A DNA stretch of 64,000 nucleotides from Hymenobacter metallicola (GTDB lineage Bacteria > Bacteroidota > Bacteroidia > Cytophagales > Hymenobacteraceae), in contig NZ_SRMB01000004.1 in the NCBI RefSeq assembly GCF_004745645.1, forward strand, positions 372,001 through 436,000, in the 5' to 3' direction. Positions 1 through 8,670 of the stretch are shown one piece after another. Position numbers and translations under genes: made by a program. The notes beneath the pieces are model-generated. The model had not been told where the DNA came from and ran no database searches. It saw only the letters and a list, made by a program, of their open reading frames with translations. Position 1 is the stretch's first letter. Every line of letters starts with the position of its first letter.

Positions 1-1217
1 GGTACAGAAAAGGTGTAGTGCACCGAAAAGCCGTAGTAGCGGCAAATCTGCTGCACGATGGACAGCCCCAGCCCCGGCGACTCCGAGGAGGGGTTGAGTT
101 TGCGAAACCGCTCAAAAAAGCGTTCTGGTTCTTGCGTCAGGGCCGGACCCGTGTTGCGGATGGCCAGCTCGTGCGGCGTTAGGACCCAGTGCAGGCGCCC
201 ACCGCGGCAATTGTGCTTTATGGCGTTCTGCAACAGGTTTCCGACCAGAGAATCGGCCAAGGCCGGGTGCATCTGCAGGGCCGGGGCGCCCTGCACCTGG
301 CAGGTTACAACCAACTCTTTCTCCTCAATGAAATCCTGCAACTGAAACAAGCGGTTTAGGAGTACCTGCTCCAGCTGCAGGGCCACGAGTTGGGGAAACT
401 GGCGGTTTTCAATCTTGCTCAGCAGCGTCAGGGCATGGTGCAGGCGGGCTAGGCGCACGGTGGCCGTGTACAACTCGCCCACCAGCGCAGCAGGGGCCGG
501 CGGCAACTCCCCGACCTGGAGCAGCTGCTCGAGCTTGGCCTGCATGATGGCCAGGGGCGTCCGGGTTTCGTGGGCGGCGTTTTCGGTGAAATCCTTGAGC
601 GACTGGTAGTCGGCCGCCAGCCGCTGGCTCATTTGCAGCAGGGCCTGGTTCAGCTCCGAGAATTCATCGATGCTCGTGTGCACGGGCACGTGTAGCGGTT
701 GCTGCTGCTGGAGGTCGTAGTGGCGCAGGGCCTGCAGGGTCTGCTGAAACGGGCTCCAGAGGCGGCGGGCCAGCCAGCGGTTCAGCAGCCCCTGGCTCAG
801 CAGCAGCAGGGCCAGCACCGTGAGCATAACGCTGAGGGCCATTTTCACCATGTCCTCGGTTTCGAGCAGGGACTTGCGCAGCGTCACCCACCGCCTGACG
901 CCGCCCGCCGACACGGGAAAGCTCAGCTGCCGGTAGGGCACCGGTTCCTGCTCCACTGCATCCAGGATGACGGTGTCGCGCAGGCCCAGGGACTGGGCCG
1001 CAGTACTTAGCAGCAACTCCCCACCCGAAACGGATTCGGGCAGCCGGCCCGTCGCCTGCACCCGGTGTCGTACGGCCGTTTGCTGGTTGACCAGTTGCTC
1101 GCCAACTTCCTCGCGCAGCGCCAGGCCGATGCCGTAGTAGAGCACCACGCTGCCCACGGCAAACACCAGGGTGGCCAGCAGCAGGTAGTAGCGGGTGGTT
1201 GTAGCCAGCAGCTTCAC
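1..1217 (-). CDS. Sensor histidine kinase of a two-component system (3' end cut by window edge)
   Basis: Inner-membrane sensor kinase that should phosphorylate the regulator encoded just upstream. The GTG start overlaps the regulator's TGA stop (GTGA, 1214-1217), so the two are translationally coupled. About 405 codons are visible. An N-terminal membrane segment lies near residues 8-30 and a second at about residues 125-147, with a short periplasmic loop between them. The HisKA motif is AAHETRTPLAIM with His216, the N box is NLLQNAIKHN, and the G box is GLGLSIVQQI near the cut end. Only a few C-terminal residues are missing. The family is certain; the signal it senses is not visible. Confidence 0.93.
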   Translation of the reverse strand, partial: MKLLATTTRYYLLLATLVFAVGSVVLYYGIGLALREEVGEQLVNQQTAVRHRVQATGRLPESVSGGELLLSTAAQSLGLRDTVILDAVEQEPVPYRQLSFPVSAGGVRRWVTLRKSLLETEDMVKMALSVMLTVLALLLLSQGLLNRWLARRLWSPFQQTLQALRHYDLQQQQPLHVPVHTSIDEFSELNQALLQMSQRLAADYQSLKDFTENAAHETRTPLAIMQAKLEQLLQVGELPPAPAALVGELYTATVRLARLHHALTLLSKIENRQFPQLVALQLEQVLLNRLFQLQDFIEEKELVVTCQVQGAPALQMHPALADSLVGNLLQNAIKHNCRGGRLHWVLTPHELAIRNTGPALTQEPERFFERFRKLNPSSESPGLGLSIVQQICRYYGFSVHYTFSV

Positions 1218-1891
1218 GTCGAGCTCAGCTTGTAGCCCATGCCGTAAATGGTGTGGATATAGTTGTCGACACCCTTTTCCTGGAGCTTTTTGCGCAGGTT
1301 CTTTAAGTGGGTATAGATGAAGTCGAAGGAGTCGGCCGTGTCGGCATCGTCGCCCCAGAGGTGCTCGGCAATGCTTACTTTGGTCAGCACCCGGTTGGGG
1401 TTCGCCAGCAGAAACAGCAGCAGGTTGTACTCCATGCGCGTGAGCGTCAGGGGCTCGTCGCGCACGAGCACCAGGGCCTGGTCCGGAAACACGCTCAACT
1501 CCCGAAACAGCAGCTGACGCTGCCCCTGAAACTGCCGCCGCCGGATGATGGCCTTGAGGCGGGCGTTGAGCTCGGCCAGGTGAAACGGTTTGGCCAGGTA
1601 GTCGTCGGCGCCCAGCTCCAGGCCCAGCACTTTATCGTCGAGCGAGTCGCGGGCCGAAATAATAAGCACCCCGGCCCGGGAATTGTCGGCCTTGAGCGTG
1701 CTGATCAACGCCAGGCCATGGCCGCCGGGCAGGGTCAGGTCTACCAGCACGCAGTCGTAGGCGTAGAGCTTGACTTTTTCGTGGGCTTGCGGGTAGTCGG
1801 CTGCCGTTTCGCAGACGTAGCCGTCCTGCCGCAGGTACTCGGCCAGGGAGCTACGCAGGGCCGGCTCATCTTCGACAATCAGAATCTTCAT
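1214..1891 (-). CDS. OmpR/PhoB-family response regulator
   Basis: DNA-binding response regulator of 225 aa. The start is placed at the ATG opening MKILIVEDEP, because upstream in-frame sequence does not look like a receiver domain. The receiver covers residues 1-115, with acidic residues Glu7-Asp8-Glu9, phospho-acceptor Asp51 (VLVDLTLPGG) and the conserved Lys in LAKPFH. A winged-helix output domain fills residues 125-225 and ends in IHTIYGMGYKL, typical of the OmpR class. It is followed without a gap by its kinase. It may act on the nearby PAP2 phosphatase gene upstream; that is only inferred from proximity. Confidence 0.95.
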   Translation of the reverse strand: MKILIVEDEPALRSSLAEYLRQDGYVCETAADYPQAHEKVKLYAYDCVLVDLTLPGGHGLALISTLKADNSRAGVLIISARDSLDDKVLGLELGADDYLAKPFHLAELNARLKAIIRRRQFQGQRQLLFRELSVFPDQALVLVRDEPLTLTRMEYNLLLFLLANPNRVLTKVSIAEHLWGDDADTADSFDFIYTHLKNLRKKLQEKGVDNYIHTIYGMGYKLSST

Positions 1892-2034
1892 GCGCGTAGA
1901 TAGGCAACTAAGGAAACGGGAAGAACCTGTACCAAAACGCACGCAAGATTCTGCCGCCATTCTGAGTTTCAGATGAAGCCAGCACTTCCCGGCAACCGGT
2001 TACCGCCTCCGCTGTGCCCCTGCCGCTTGGCGGC

Positions 2035-2877
2035 CTACTTGGGCTGCCAGGTAAAACGCAGGCCCGGCACCCCGGCCAGGCTGCCCGTGGGCGTGTAGCC
2101 GGTCTGCCAGGTAGGCGAGAAGCTCATGCCCTTGGGCAGGTTGGGCTTGCGGCCCCAGCGGTTGCGGTGGGTGAGGTAGCCCAGGTGGGCCGACAAAATA
2201 CCGAAGCCCGCGCCCGCCACCACGTCACTTTGCCAGTGCTTGGTGTTGATCATGCGCAGGGCTGCCACGCTGGTAGCAATGGTGTAGGCCCCGATACCAT
2301 ACCACTGGCTTTGGTCGCGAAACTCGGTGTGCACGATGCTGGCGGCCAAGAAGGCCTGGGCCGTGTGGCCGGAGGGGAAGGAATAGTTATTCGATTTGTC
2401 GGGCCGCTCTTCCTTGACCAGATATTTCACCGAAAAAGTCGTAGCCACCATAATAGCCTCGCTTTTCAGGATAACTAGCAGGGTATTCAGCCGGTCATTG
2501 CGCGACTCTACGCCGGCCAGCGTTACCAGGCCCAGCTCGGCATAAGGCGCAAAAATCAGGATATCGTCGAGGCGGGTACGGTAGGTCGGAAACAGCTTGT
2601 GAATGTCGCGGTTGGCCTGCTCGTTGGTATAGAAGCCGCGGTTGTTGACGTGCAAGGCGCCGTAGGTAATCAGCACGGCCGGCACAATGGTGGCCTTCAC
2701 CAGCTTGCCCTTATACCAGGGCTTGGCCGCGCCGGACGGCGCGGCGGTCGGATTCTCGAATTTATGGGTGGTGTCGGCCGGGGTACTTACCGGGGGCGTC
2801 ACCTGGGCCAGAACGGGAGCAAACGAGGCGGCCCACAAGGCCAGGGCTACTACACCACGGGTAAGAGGAATCGGCAT
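2035..2877 (-). CDS. Exported PAP2-family (type 2 phosphatidic acid) phosphatase
   Basis: Lipid or phosphate-ester phosphatase of 280 aa. The start at 2877 gives a clean signal peptide ending near APVLAQ; upstream codons in the same frame are Cys/Phe-rich and unlikely to be translated. The three-part PAP2 signature is visible: KEERPDKS (motif 1), FPSGHTAQAF (motif 2, catalytic His) and RMINTKHWQSDVVAG (motif 3, His and Asp). Hydrophobic helices surround the motifs. Substrate is not predictable; lipid A, undecaprenyl-PP or phospholipid-type substrates are possible. It lies upstream of, and on the same strand as, the two-component system. Confidence 0.9.
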   Translation of the reverse strand: MPIPLTRGVVALALWAASFAPVLAQVTPPVSTPADTTHKFENPTAAPSGAAKPWYKGKLVKATIVPAVLITYGALHVNNRGFYTNEQANRDIHKLFPTYRTRLDDILIFAPYAELGLVTLAGVESRNDRLNTLLVILKSEAIMVATTFSVKYLVKEERPDKSNNYSFPSGHTAQAFLAASIVHTEFRDQSQWYGIGAYTIATSVAALRMINTKHWQSDVVAGAGFGILSAHLGYLTHRNRWGRKPNLPKGMSFSPTWQTGYTPTGSLAGVPGLRFTWQPK

Positions 2878-3116
2878 AAGACAGAAAAGGCAAAGGAAAT
2901 CGAAGAAAGGTACTGCAAGAACGCCAAAACAGCATTTCGGGAGCATACGCAGCCAGTCTGAAGCAATTCTGAGGCTGCCGCTGCCCGCCTGCCGGAAAGA
3001 GGACTGCTTACGCACCTGCTGTCACCGGCGTTTACCAGAACCGGATTTTTACCCCAACCTCTCCCCCGGGGCTGCGTTGTAAAGACCGACCAGTTCCCGC
3101 TCCTTCTCTTCGCGCT

Positions 3117-3977
3117 ATGAAAACAGTACTTCTTTGGCTTACAGCCGCTTGCCTGCCGACCAGCGCGGCTATGGCCCAGTCCAGCAGCCCGGCGGCCGCC
3201 TACGACTTCGACCACCCCACGGCCACTTACTCGCTACCCGAGGCCCTGCAGGAAATTTCGGGTATTGCCCTGCTCTCCGACCAGCGTATCGGCTGCATCG
3301 AAGACCAGACCGGCACGCTCTACATCTACAACCTGGGCAGTAAAAAGCTGGAGTCGACGCTGAAATTTGGCAAGAAAGACGACTACGAGGACGTGGCGCG
3401 GGTGAAAAATGCCTGGCTTATCCTGCGCAGCGACGGTACGCTGCTGAAGCACACCGACCAGGGCACCACAACTACCTTCGATACGGGCCTAACGGCAGCC
3501 AACGACCCGGAAGGCCTCAGCTACGACTCGCGCACCGGCGCGCTGCTGGTAGCCTGCAAGGGTGCGGCGGGCCTGGGCCAGCCCGATCAGAAACGGGCCA
3601 TCTACCGCCTCGACGCCTCCACCTACCAGGCTGAGCCCAAGCCCGCCTACCTCCTCGACGTTGCCGAGCTCATTGCCCTCGATAAGCGCCAGGACGAAGG
3701 CAACACCATCAACCGGTTTGCGCCCTCGGCTATTGCCGTGCACCCGCTCACCCGCCATATTTTTGTGCTGGCCGCCAGCGGCAATGCCTTGGTGGAGCTG
3801 GACGGGCAAGGTAGTCTACTGAAGGTCCAGAAGCTGCCCCGCAAGCTGTTTCCCCAACCCGAGGGCCTAGCCTTTGCCCCTAATGGCGACTTGTACATTG
3901 CCAGTGAAATCGGCGACAACGGCAAAGCCGGCATGATTCAGTTCTTCCGGTCCTCCCCTATTGCCGCCAATAAATAA
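3117..3977 (+). CDS. Exported SdiA-regulated/YjiK-like beta-propeller protein
   Basis: A 286-aa protein with an N-terminal signal peptide (cleavage near AAMAQ) and repeated short beta-propeller blades such as ISGIALLSDQRIGCIEDQTG and PEGLAFAPNGDLYIASEIGD. These match the SdiA-regulated domain (phytase-like propeller) family. The biochemical role of the family is poorly defined. The gene is monocistronic: it is divergent from the PAP2 gene and ends at a strong bidirectional terminator shared with the convergent GH3 gene. Confidence 0.8.
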   Translation: MKTVLLWLTAACLPTSAAMAQSSSPAAAYDFDHPTATYSLPEALQEISGIALLSDQRIGCIEDQTGTLYIYNLGSKKLESTLKFGKKDDYEDVARVKNAWLILRSDGTLLKHTDQGTTTTFDTGLTAANDPEGLSYDSRTGALLVACKGAAGLGQPDQKRAIYRLDASTYQAEPKPAYLLDVAELIALDKRQDEGNTINRFAPSAIAVHPLTRHIFVLAASGNALVELDGQGSLLKVQKLPRKLFPQPEGLAFAPNGDLYIASEIGDNGKAGMIQFFRSSPIAANK

Positions 3978-3998
3978 GCCACAAGCAGCCTGTTAGCA

Positions 3999-4032
3999 AA
4001 CCAGGCCGACTACAGAAGTAGTCGGCCTGGTT
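3999..4032. terminator. Bidirectional intrinsic terminator
   Basis: A perfect 15-bp inverted repeat (3999-4013 and 4018-4032) with a 4-nt AGAA loop. T-rich sequence follows on the plus strand. It lies between two convergent genes, the propeller protein ending at 3977 and the GH3 enzyme ending at 4066, so it can serve both. Confidence 0.9.
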
Positions 4033-4065
4033 TTGTTGGTCCCTAAGCTAAGCGACGGGCCTTTT

Positions 4066-6423
4066 CTAGTTGGCAGCTTGTCCATCCACGAGCTTGAAAC
4101 TGGCTTGCTGGGTGTCGCGGGAGTTGGGTCCGATGAAGATCTGGAACTCGCCGGGCTCGGCTACCCACTGCAGGTCGTTGTTATAAAACTTCAAATCGTC
4201 GGGGCTCACGTGGAAGGTAAGCGTGCGGCTCTCCCCTTTCTTGAGCATCACTTTCTGAAAGCCTTTCAGCTCCCGTACCGGGCGCGAAACGGAGCCTGCC
4301 ACGTCGCGCAGGTACAGCTGGGCCACTTCTTCCCCGTCGAAATTGCCGGTGTTTTTTATGGTCACCTTTACGTCCAGCCCGCTGCCGGGGCTGATGGTGG
4401 CACTGCTGAGCTCGGGCTTGGAAAACGAGAAACTAGTGTAGCTCAGGCCATAGCCAAAGGGATAGAGCGGCTCGTTGCTGATGTCGAGGTAACGCGACTT
4501 GTACTTGGCCAGGCGCTCTTTGGGGTCGGCCGCGTCGAAGGGCCGGCCGGTCATCTTGTGGTTGTAATACAGCGGCACTTGCCCCACCGATTGTGGGAAG
4601 GTGGCTGTGAGCTTGCCCGAGGGGTTGTAGGCCCCAAACAGCACGTCGGCAATGGCATTGCCGCCCTGGGTGCCGGCAAACCAGGTTTCCAGGATAGCAT
4701 CGGCGTTCTGCTGCTCCCAGTTCAGGGTCAGGGGGCGGCCATTCATGAGCACCACGACCAAGGGCTTACCAGTTTTTTTCAGGGCCTTGAGCAGCTCCAG
4801 CTGGGGGGCCGGCAGGCCAATGTCGGCGCGGCTGGCGGCTTCACCCGTCATGCCCTGCGACTCGCCCACCACGGCTACCACCACGTCGGCGCCCTGGGCG
4901 GCCAGCACCGCTTCCCGGATCATTTCCTCGGCCGGGCGTTTGTCGGGCACAATATCCCCGGAATACGCGTTCAGACGCTCGACCAGCAGGGCGTCGTCGG
5001 TGAAGTTGGCACCCTGGGCCGTCACGATTTTCACCGAGCTGCCGGCCACATTCCGGATTCCCTGCTCTACCGACACCGCCTGTTTCCAGTCGCCGGCCCC
5101 ACTCCAGCTCCCGATCAAATCGCGCTGCCGGGTGGCCAGGGGGCCTACCAGCGCAATCGTGCCCGCCTTTTTCAGGGGCAGGGCGTTGTTGTCGTTTTTG
5201 AGCAGCACGAAGCTCTTGCGGGCCACGTCGCGGGCGTCGTCGAGAAACTCCTTTTTCATGAGCGTCGCTTTCGCCCGCTTTTCACTCACGCCCCGGTAGG
5301 GGTCTTTGAACAACCCCAGCTTGTACTTGCCTTCCAGCACTCGGCGGCAGGCCTGGTCGATAGTTTCTTGGGTTACGGTGCCATCCTTGAGGTTTTGGGC
5401 TAGGTTTTTCAGGAACACCTCGCCCACCATATCCTGGTCGGCCCCGGCGTTCAGGGCCATGGCCGACACCTGGGCATCGTTGCCGACCCCGTGGTTCACC
5501 ATCTCGTTGATGGCCGTGTAATCGGTAGCCACAAAGCCCTTGAATCCCCACTGCCGGCGCAGCAAATCGGTTAGCAGCCACTTGTTGCCGGTGGCCGGCA
5601 CGCCGTTGATGTCATTAAATGAGCTCATCACCGAGCCCACCCCAGCTTCCACGGCAGCCTTGTAGGGCGGCAGATACTCGTTGTACATGCGCGCCAGGCT
5701 CATGTCGGTCGTGTTGTAGTCGCGCCCGGCCTCGGCAGCGCCGTACAGGGCAAAATGCTTGAGGCAGGCCATGACGGTGTTGTTCTTGGTCAGGTCGTTG
5801 CCCGGGCCCTGGTAGCCGCGCACCATGGCCCGGGCCAGCTCCGAGCCCAGGTAAGGGTCTTCGCCCCCGCCCTCGGCAATACGGCCCCAGCGCGGGTCGC
5901 GGGCAATGTCGACCATGGGCGAGAACACCCAGTGCAGCCCATCCGCCGCCGATTCCTCGGCCGCTACCCGGGCACTGCGTTCCACGGCCGCCATATCCCA
6001 GGTAGCCGATAGGCCCAGCGGAATCGGGAAGATGGTGCGGTGCCCGTGAATCACGTCGTAGCCGAAAATGAGCGGAATGTGCAGGCGCGACTCTTTGATG
6101 GCCATTTCCTGAAGCTTGCGCGCGGCCACGGGCGTGTAGGTATTGAATACGCCGCCGACCAAGCCCTTGCGGATGTTGGCATCCACATCCTTACTGACTA
6201 CGGGCCCGGTTACATCGAAGCCCACGGTTATCAGGTTGAGCTGCCCGATTTTCTCCTCCAGCGTCATCTTGCTCATCAGCTCGTCGATGAAACGCTGCAT
6301 TTTTGGGTCGTCGGCAATAGTGGTGGAGGTAGCCGAGCGCGGGGCGGCTTTCTGGGCGTGCAGGGCCGGCCCCAGCAGCAGCCCCAGCGACAACAGCACG
6401 GCAGTACGGAAGGTAGGTTTCAT
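4066..6423 (-). CDS. Periplasmic GH3 beta-glucosidase (BglX-like)
   Basis: Glycoside hydrolase family 3 enzyme of 785 aa that releases terminal beta-linked sugars. The ATG at 6423 gives a signal peptide ending near ALHAQ. The GH3 N-terminal barrel includes the KHFALYGAAEAGRDYN region and the nucleophile Asp301 in FVATDYTAINEM. The C-terminal GH3 domain (GPLATRQRDLIGSWSG) and a fibronectin-III-like domain with YPFGYGLSYT follow. Length and domain order are those of BglX. It resembles the GH3 encoded at 22027 and may serve the same polysaccharide pathway, although it lies on the other side of the LacI regulator gene. Confidence 0.93.
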   Translation of the reverse strand: MKPTFRTAVLLSLGLLLGPALHAQKAAPRSATSTTIADDPKMQRFIDELMSKMTLEEKIGQLNLITVGFDVTGPVVSKDVDANIRKGLVGGVFNTYTPVAARKLQEMAIKESRLHIPLIFGYDVIHGHRTIFPIPLGLSATWDMAAVERSARVAAEESAADGLHWVFSPMVDIARDPRWGRIAEGGGEDPYLGSELARAMVRGYQGPGNDLTKNNTVMACLKHFALYGAAEAGRDYNTTDMSLARMYNEYLPPYKAAVEAGVGSVMSSFNDINGVPATGNKWLLTDLLRRQWGFKGFVATDYTAINEMVNHGVGNDAQVSAMALNAGADQDMVGEVFLKNLAQNLKDGTVTQETIDQACRRVLEGKYKLGLFKDPYRGVSEKRAKATLMKKEFLDDARDVARKSFVLLKNDNNALPLKKAGTIALVGPLATRQRDLIGSWSGAGDWKQAVSVEQGIRNVAGSSVKIVTAQGANFTDDALLVERLNAYSGDIVPDKRPAEEMIREAVLAAQGADVVVAVVGESQGMTGEAASRADIGLPAPQLELLKALKKTGKPLVVVLMNGRPLTLNWEQQNADAILETWFAGTQGGNAIADVLFGAYNPSGKLTATFPQSVGQVPLYYNHKMTGRPFDAADPKERLAKYKSRYLDISNEPLYPFGYGLSYTSFSFSKPELSSATISPGSGLDVKVTIKNTGNFDGEEVAQLYLRDVAGSVSRPVRELKGFQKVMLKKGESRTLTFHVSPDDLKFYNNDLQWVAEPGEFQIFIGPNSRDTQQASFKLVDGQAAN

Positions 6424-7303
6424 GAAACGGAAATAGAATTGTGAGAAAAGCCGCCACAGGCCCACACGTACGGACCCCGCGCCCAAATCGGCGCGCTTCG
6501 TTGTTATCTAACCGTTGACACCTCGGGCGAAGTTGCTCAGCACATATCCCGGGCAGCATCTTTAGCTAAGACGTGCGACGGGTTGGTTTTGGGTCAACGG
6601 AAATAAATCGAGGGAAGGAAGCCGGGCTTCGGCGGCCGCAGGCACAGCGGCGGAGCATGGGGCCAACAGCCCGGGGCACCAAGCTTGGCAGCCCCAGACC
6701 AAGCGAGAGCAAAACCGGTACTCAGGGAGCCAGATTGCCGGCCGTCCGGGTCAGCTTTGCCAGGGTGGTGCTACTTCACACCCGTATGGCAGCCGGCCGT
6801 TGGTCGGCCGCTTGGGCCCTGGGCAAAGCAGTTTGCGCTTAGTAAGAAAGCAGATTTCCGCGGCCGAACCAAGCCTGCGGCCAGCCCGGCCGCGGCACTA
6901 CCCGTCTGCTTCTTGTTTATCAATACTTTCCGAGGCGGCGCCGGCAAAAAAATATCGGAACCGCGTCTATTCTCCCCTGGCTTGGGGAATTTTAACTCCA
7001 TATAACCAGTGGCAAAAGCTCGGTTTGACCGGCTCCTCTTAGAGGTACTGCACTAAGGTATCAGGAGTTCTTGCCCCCTGCCCTGGTTTGCTGCCCGCCG
7101 TGGGATTCTGGGCTGGTCGGCCCCGGCGGCAGCTGCTGAAACACCGGCTTCCCTGCGCTGGGCTAAGGGGCTAGTGTCAGCTAGTTGGCAGGCCTATTTG
7201 CAGGCCAGCGCACTGCCCGCCAGCTTTTGTCTTGCGGGGCCGAATCCGGTTTAACTAATTTTTTAAAGTCTGCAAAAACTGCCCTGACGCCGAAATTTGC
7301 GTG
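6424..7303. other. 880-bp intergenic region with no supported gene
   Basis: Lies between the GH3 gene and the 3' end of the LacI-type gene, both on the minus strand. It must hold the GH3 promoter. Several short overlapping open frames occur on both strands, but none has a recognisable domain and they look like by-products of high GC. I see no convincing hairpin terminator, repeat or RNA gene. Confidence 0.5.
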
Positions 7304-8353
7304 TTATGTAAGTGTATAAGCGGGCCGGGCGGCTTGGGGAGCCGGCAGGGTCGAGGCTCGCACAACCAGCTCCGACTTCAGCACCAGACTTTGGGTCGGC
7401 GAGATGACGCGGTTTTTGCTAATGGCCAGAAACAAGATCTTTGCGGCCTCCTTCCCGATGGAGTAAGCGGGCTGAGTGATGGTCGTCAGCGGGGGGTCGA
7501 GCAGGGCGGCAATTTCCAGGTTGGAGAAGCCAATGATCTTGATGTCGCCGGGAATGGAGCGGCCCAGGTTGCGGCAGGCTTCGTAGCTGCTCATAGCCTG
7601 GCTTTCGACCGAAGCAAAAATACCGTCGACCTCGGGGTGGGCTTCCAGCAACTGTTGAATCTGGATGACGTCCTGCTGCTTGGTTTCCCGGGCCAGCAGC
7701 ACCAGGCTTTCTTCGTAGGGCCGGCCGGCGTCGGCCAGGGCCTGCACGTAGCCTTCCATGCGCCGCCGCCCAATCGACAGGTTCTGCGACACGGCCAGGT
7801 GGAGGATGTGGCGGCAGCCAGCTTCGAGCAGGTGGCGGGTGGCTTTGTAGCCACTCTCGAAGTCGTCGGTCGTGACTTTGGCCGTGGGCATCTCGTCGTA
7901 GACCCGGTCGAAAAAGACAATGGGAATACCCCGCTCCCGTAGAAACTCCAGGTGGGCAAAATCGGCGCTTTCACTGGCCACCGACACCAGCAGGCCATCG
8001 ACGCGGCCACTGGCCAGCAGCCGGGCCATGGCCAGTTCGCGCTGGTAGTCCTCGTGGGTGAGGTAGATCAGCACGTGGTAGTTGTTGGAGCGGGCCACTT
8101 CCTCAATGCCATTAATAGCCAGGGAGAAGAAATGGTTGGCAACCTCGGGAATAACGACGCCAATCGTCTTGCTTTTCTGACGCCGCAGACTGCTGGCGTA
8201 GGGGTTCGGCTCATAGTTGAGCTTGTTGGCCAGGGCCCGCACCCGGTCTTTGGTGGCCTGCGAAATGTCGTACCGGTCGTTCAGGGCCCGCGAAACGGTG
8301 GCCACCGACAGGTCCAGCTCCTGCGCCAGCTTTTTCAGGTTGATGGGTTTCAT
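7304..8353 (-). CDS. LacI/GalR-family transcriptional regulator of the polysaccharide locus
   Basis: A 349-aa repressor-type regulator. Residues 4-50 form the LacI helix-turn-helix (LKKLAQELDLSVATVSRALN) and hinge helix (NPYASSLRR). Residues 60-340 form the periplasmic-binding-protein-like effector domain (IGVVIPEVANHFF, GLLVSVASE, GFSNLEIAALLDPPLTTI). The gene is divergent from susC, and a LacI-type palindrome at 8573-8586 lies in the shared upstream region. A second copy precedes the alginate-lyase-like lipoprotein at 27114. The likely inducer is a sugar or sugar acid from the locus; which one is not shown by sequence. Confidence 0.93.
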   Translation of the reverse strand: MKPINLKKLAQELDLSVATVSRALNDRYDISQATKDRVRALANKLNYEPNPYASSLRRQKSKTIGVVIPEVANHFFSLAINGIEEVARSNNYHVLIYLTHEDYQRELAMARLLASGRVDGLLVSVASESADFAHLEFLRERGIPIVFFDRVYDEMPTAKVTTDDFESGYKATRHLLEAGCRHILHLAVSQNLSIGRRRMEGYVQALADAGRPYEESLVLLARETKQQDVIQIQQLLEAHPEVDGIFASVESQAMSSYEACRNLGRSIPGDIKIIGFSNLEIAALLDPPLTTITQPAYSIGKEAAKILFLAISKNRVISPTQSLVLKSELVVRASTLPAPQAARPAYTLT

Positions 8354-8410
8354 GGCTCAATCTAGGCAGGTTGCTTCTGAGAACGAAACCCAGAGTAGGC
8401 TACGCAACTA

Positions 8411-8422
8411 TTTTACGTAAAA
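8411..8422. promoter_or_regulatory. 12-bp palindrome upstream of the LacI gene
   Basis: TTTTACGTAAAA is a perfect palindrome about 58 bp upstream of the LacI-type start codon. It shares the TTTACGTAAA core found next to the operator at 8581-8590. It may be an autoregulatory site; this is inference from sequence similarity. Confidence 0.45.
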
Positions 8423-8539
8423 CTTCCGCTTTTAAGGCCCGAAGCAAGGAGTATTCAAGGCGGCTTAGGCTTCTAAACACCATACTCTATTAGCTTAATT
8501 GTCAGTAACATACAATCCAAATAAACAGTTACAGCCACA

Positions 8540-8555
8540 CTCACCCCCGGGTGAG
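8540..8555. promoter_or_regulatory. Short dyad in the LacI-susC divergent region
   Basis: CTCACCC and GGGTGAG form a 7-bp inverted repeat separated by 2 nt, 18 bp before the LacI-type operator. It may be a second protein-binding site or part of a leader hairpin. No family assignment is possible. Confidence 0.3.
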
Positions 8556-8572
8556 CAAAGCTGGATAAGTTC

Positions 8573-8586
8573 CGTAAACGTTTACG
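8573..8586. promoter_or_regulatory. LacI-family operator upstream of susC
   Basis: A perfect 14-bp palindrome, CGTAAACGTTTACG, with the central CG typical of LacI/GalR operators, 84 bp before the susC start. The downstream sequence AAATAAACCT is also present after the related site at 26985. This supports direct control of the polysaccharide operon by the divergent LacI-type protein. Confidence 0.75.
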
Positions 8587-8670
8587 TAAATAAACCTATG
8601 GGTAAGGCATTTTAAGCACGCGGACTTTGCGGAGATTACCACCCTGATTCCTCCCAAAGCCGCACACATC

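Noticed and set aside
4033..5403. A 456-codon plus-strand frame antisense to the GH3 gene
   Set aside because: Shadow of the GH3 coding sequence; no recognisable motif, and it runs through the terminator region.
6573..7042. Several overlapping 70-110 codon frames between the GH3 and LacI-type genes
   Set aside because: They overlap each other on both strands, have no domain, signal peptide or good initiation context, and look like chance frames in GC-rich spacer.
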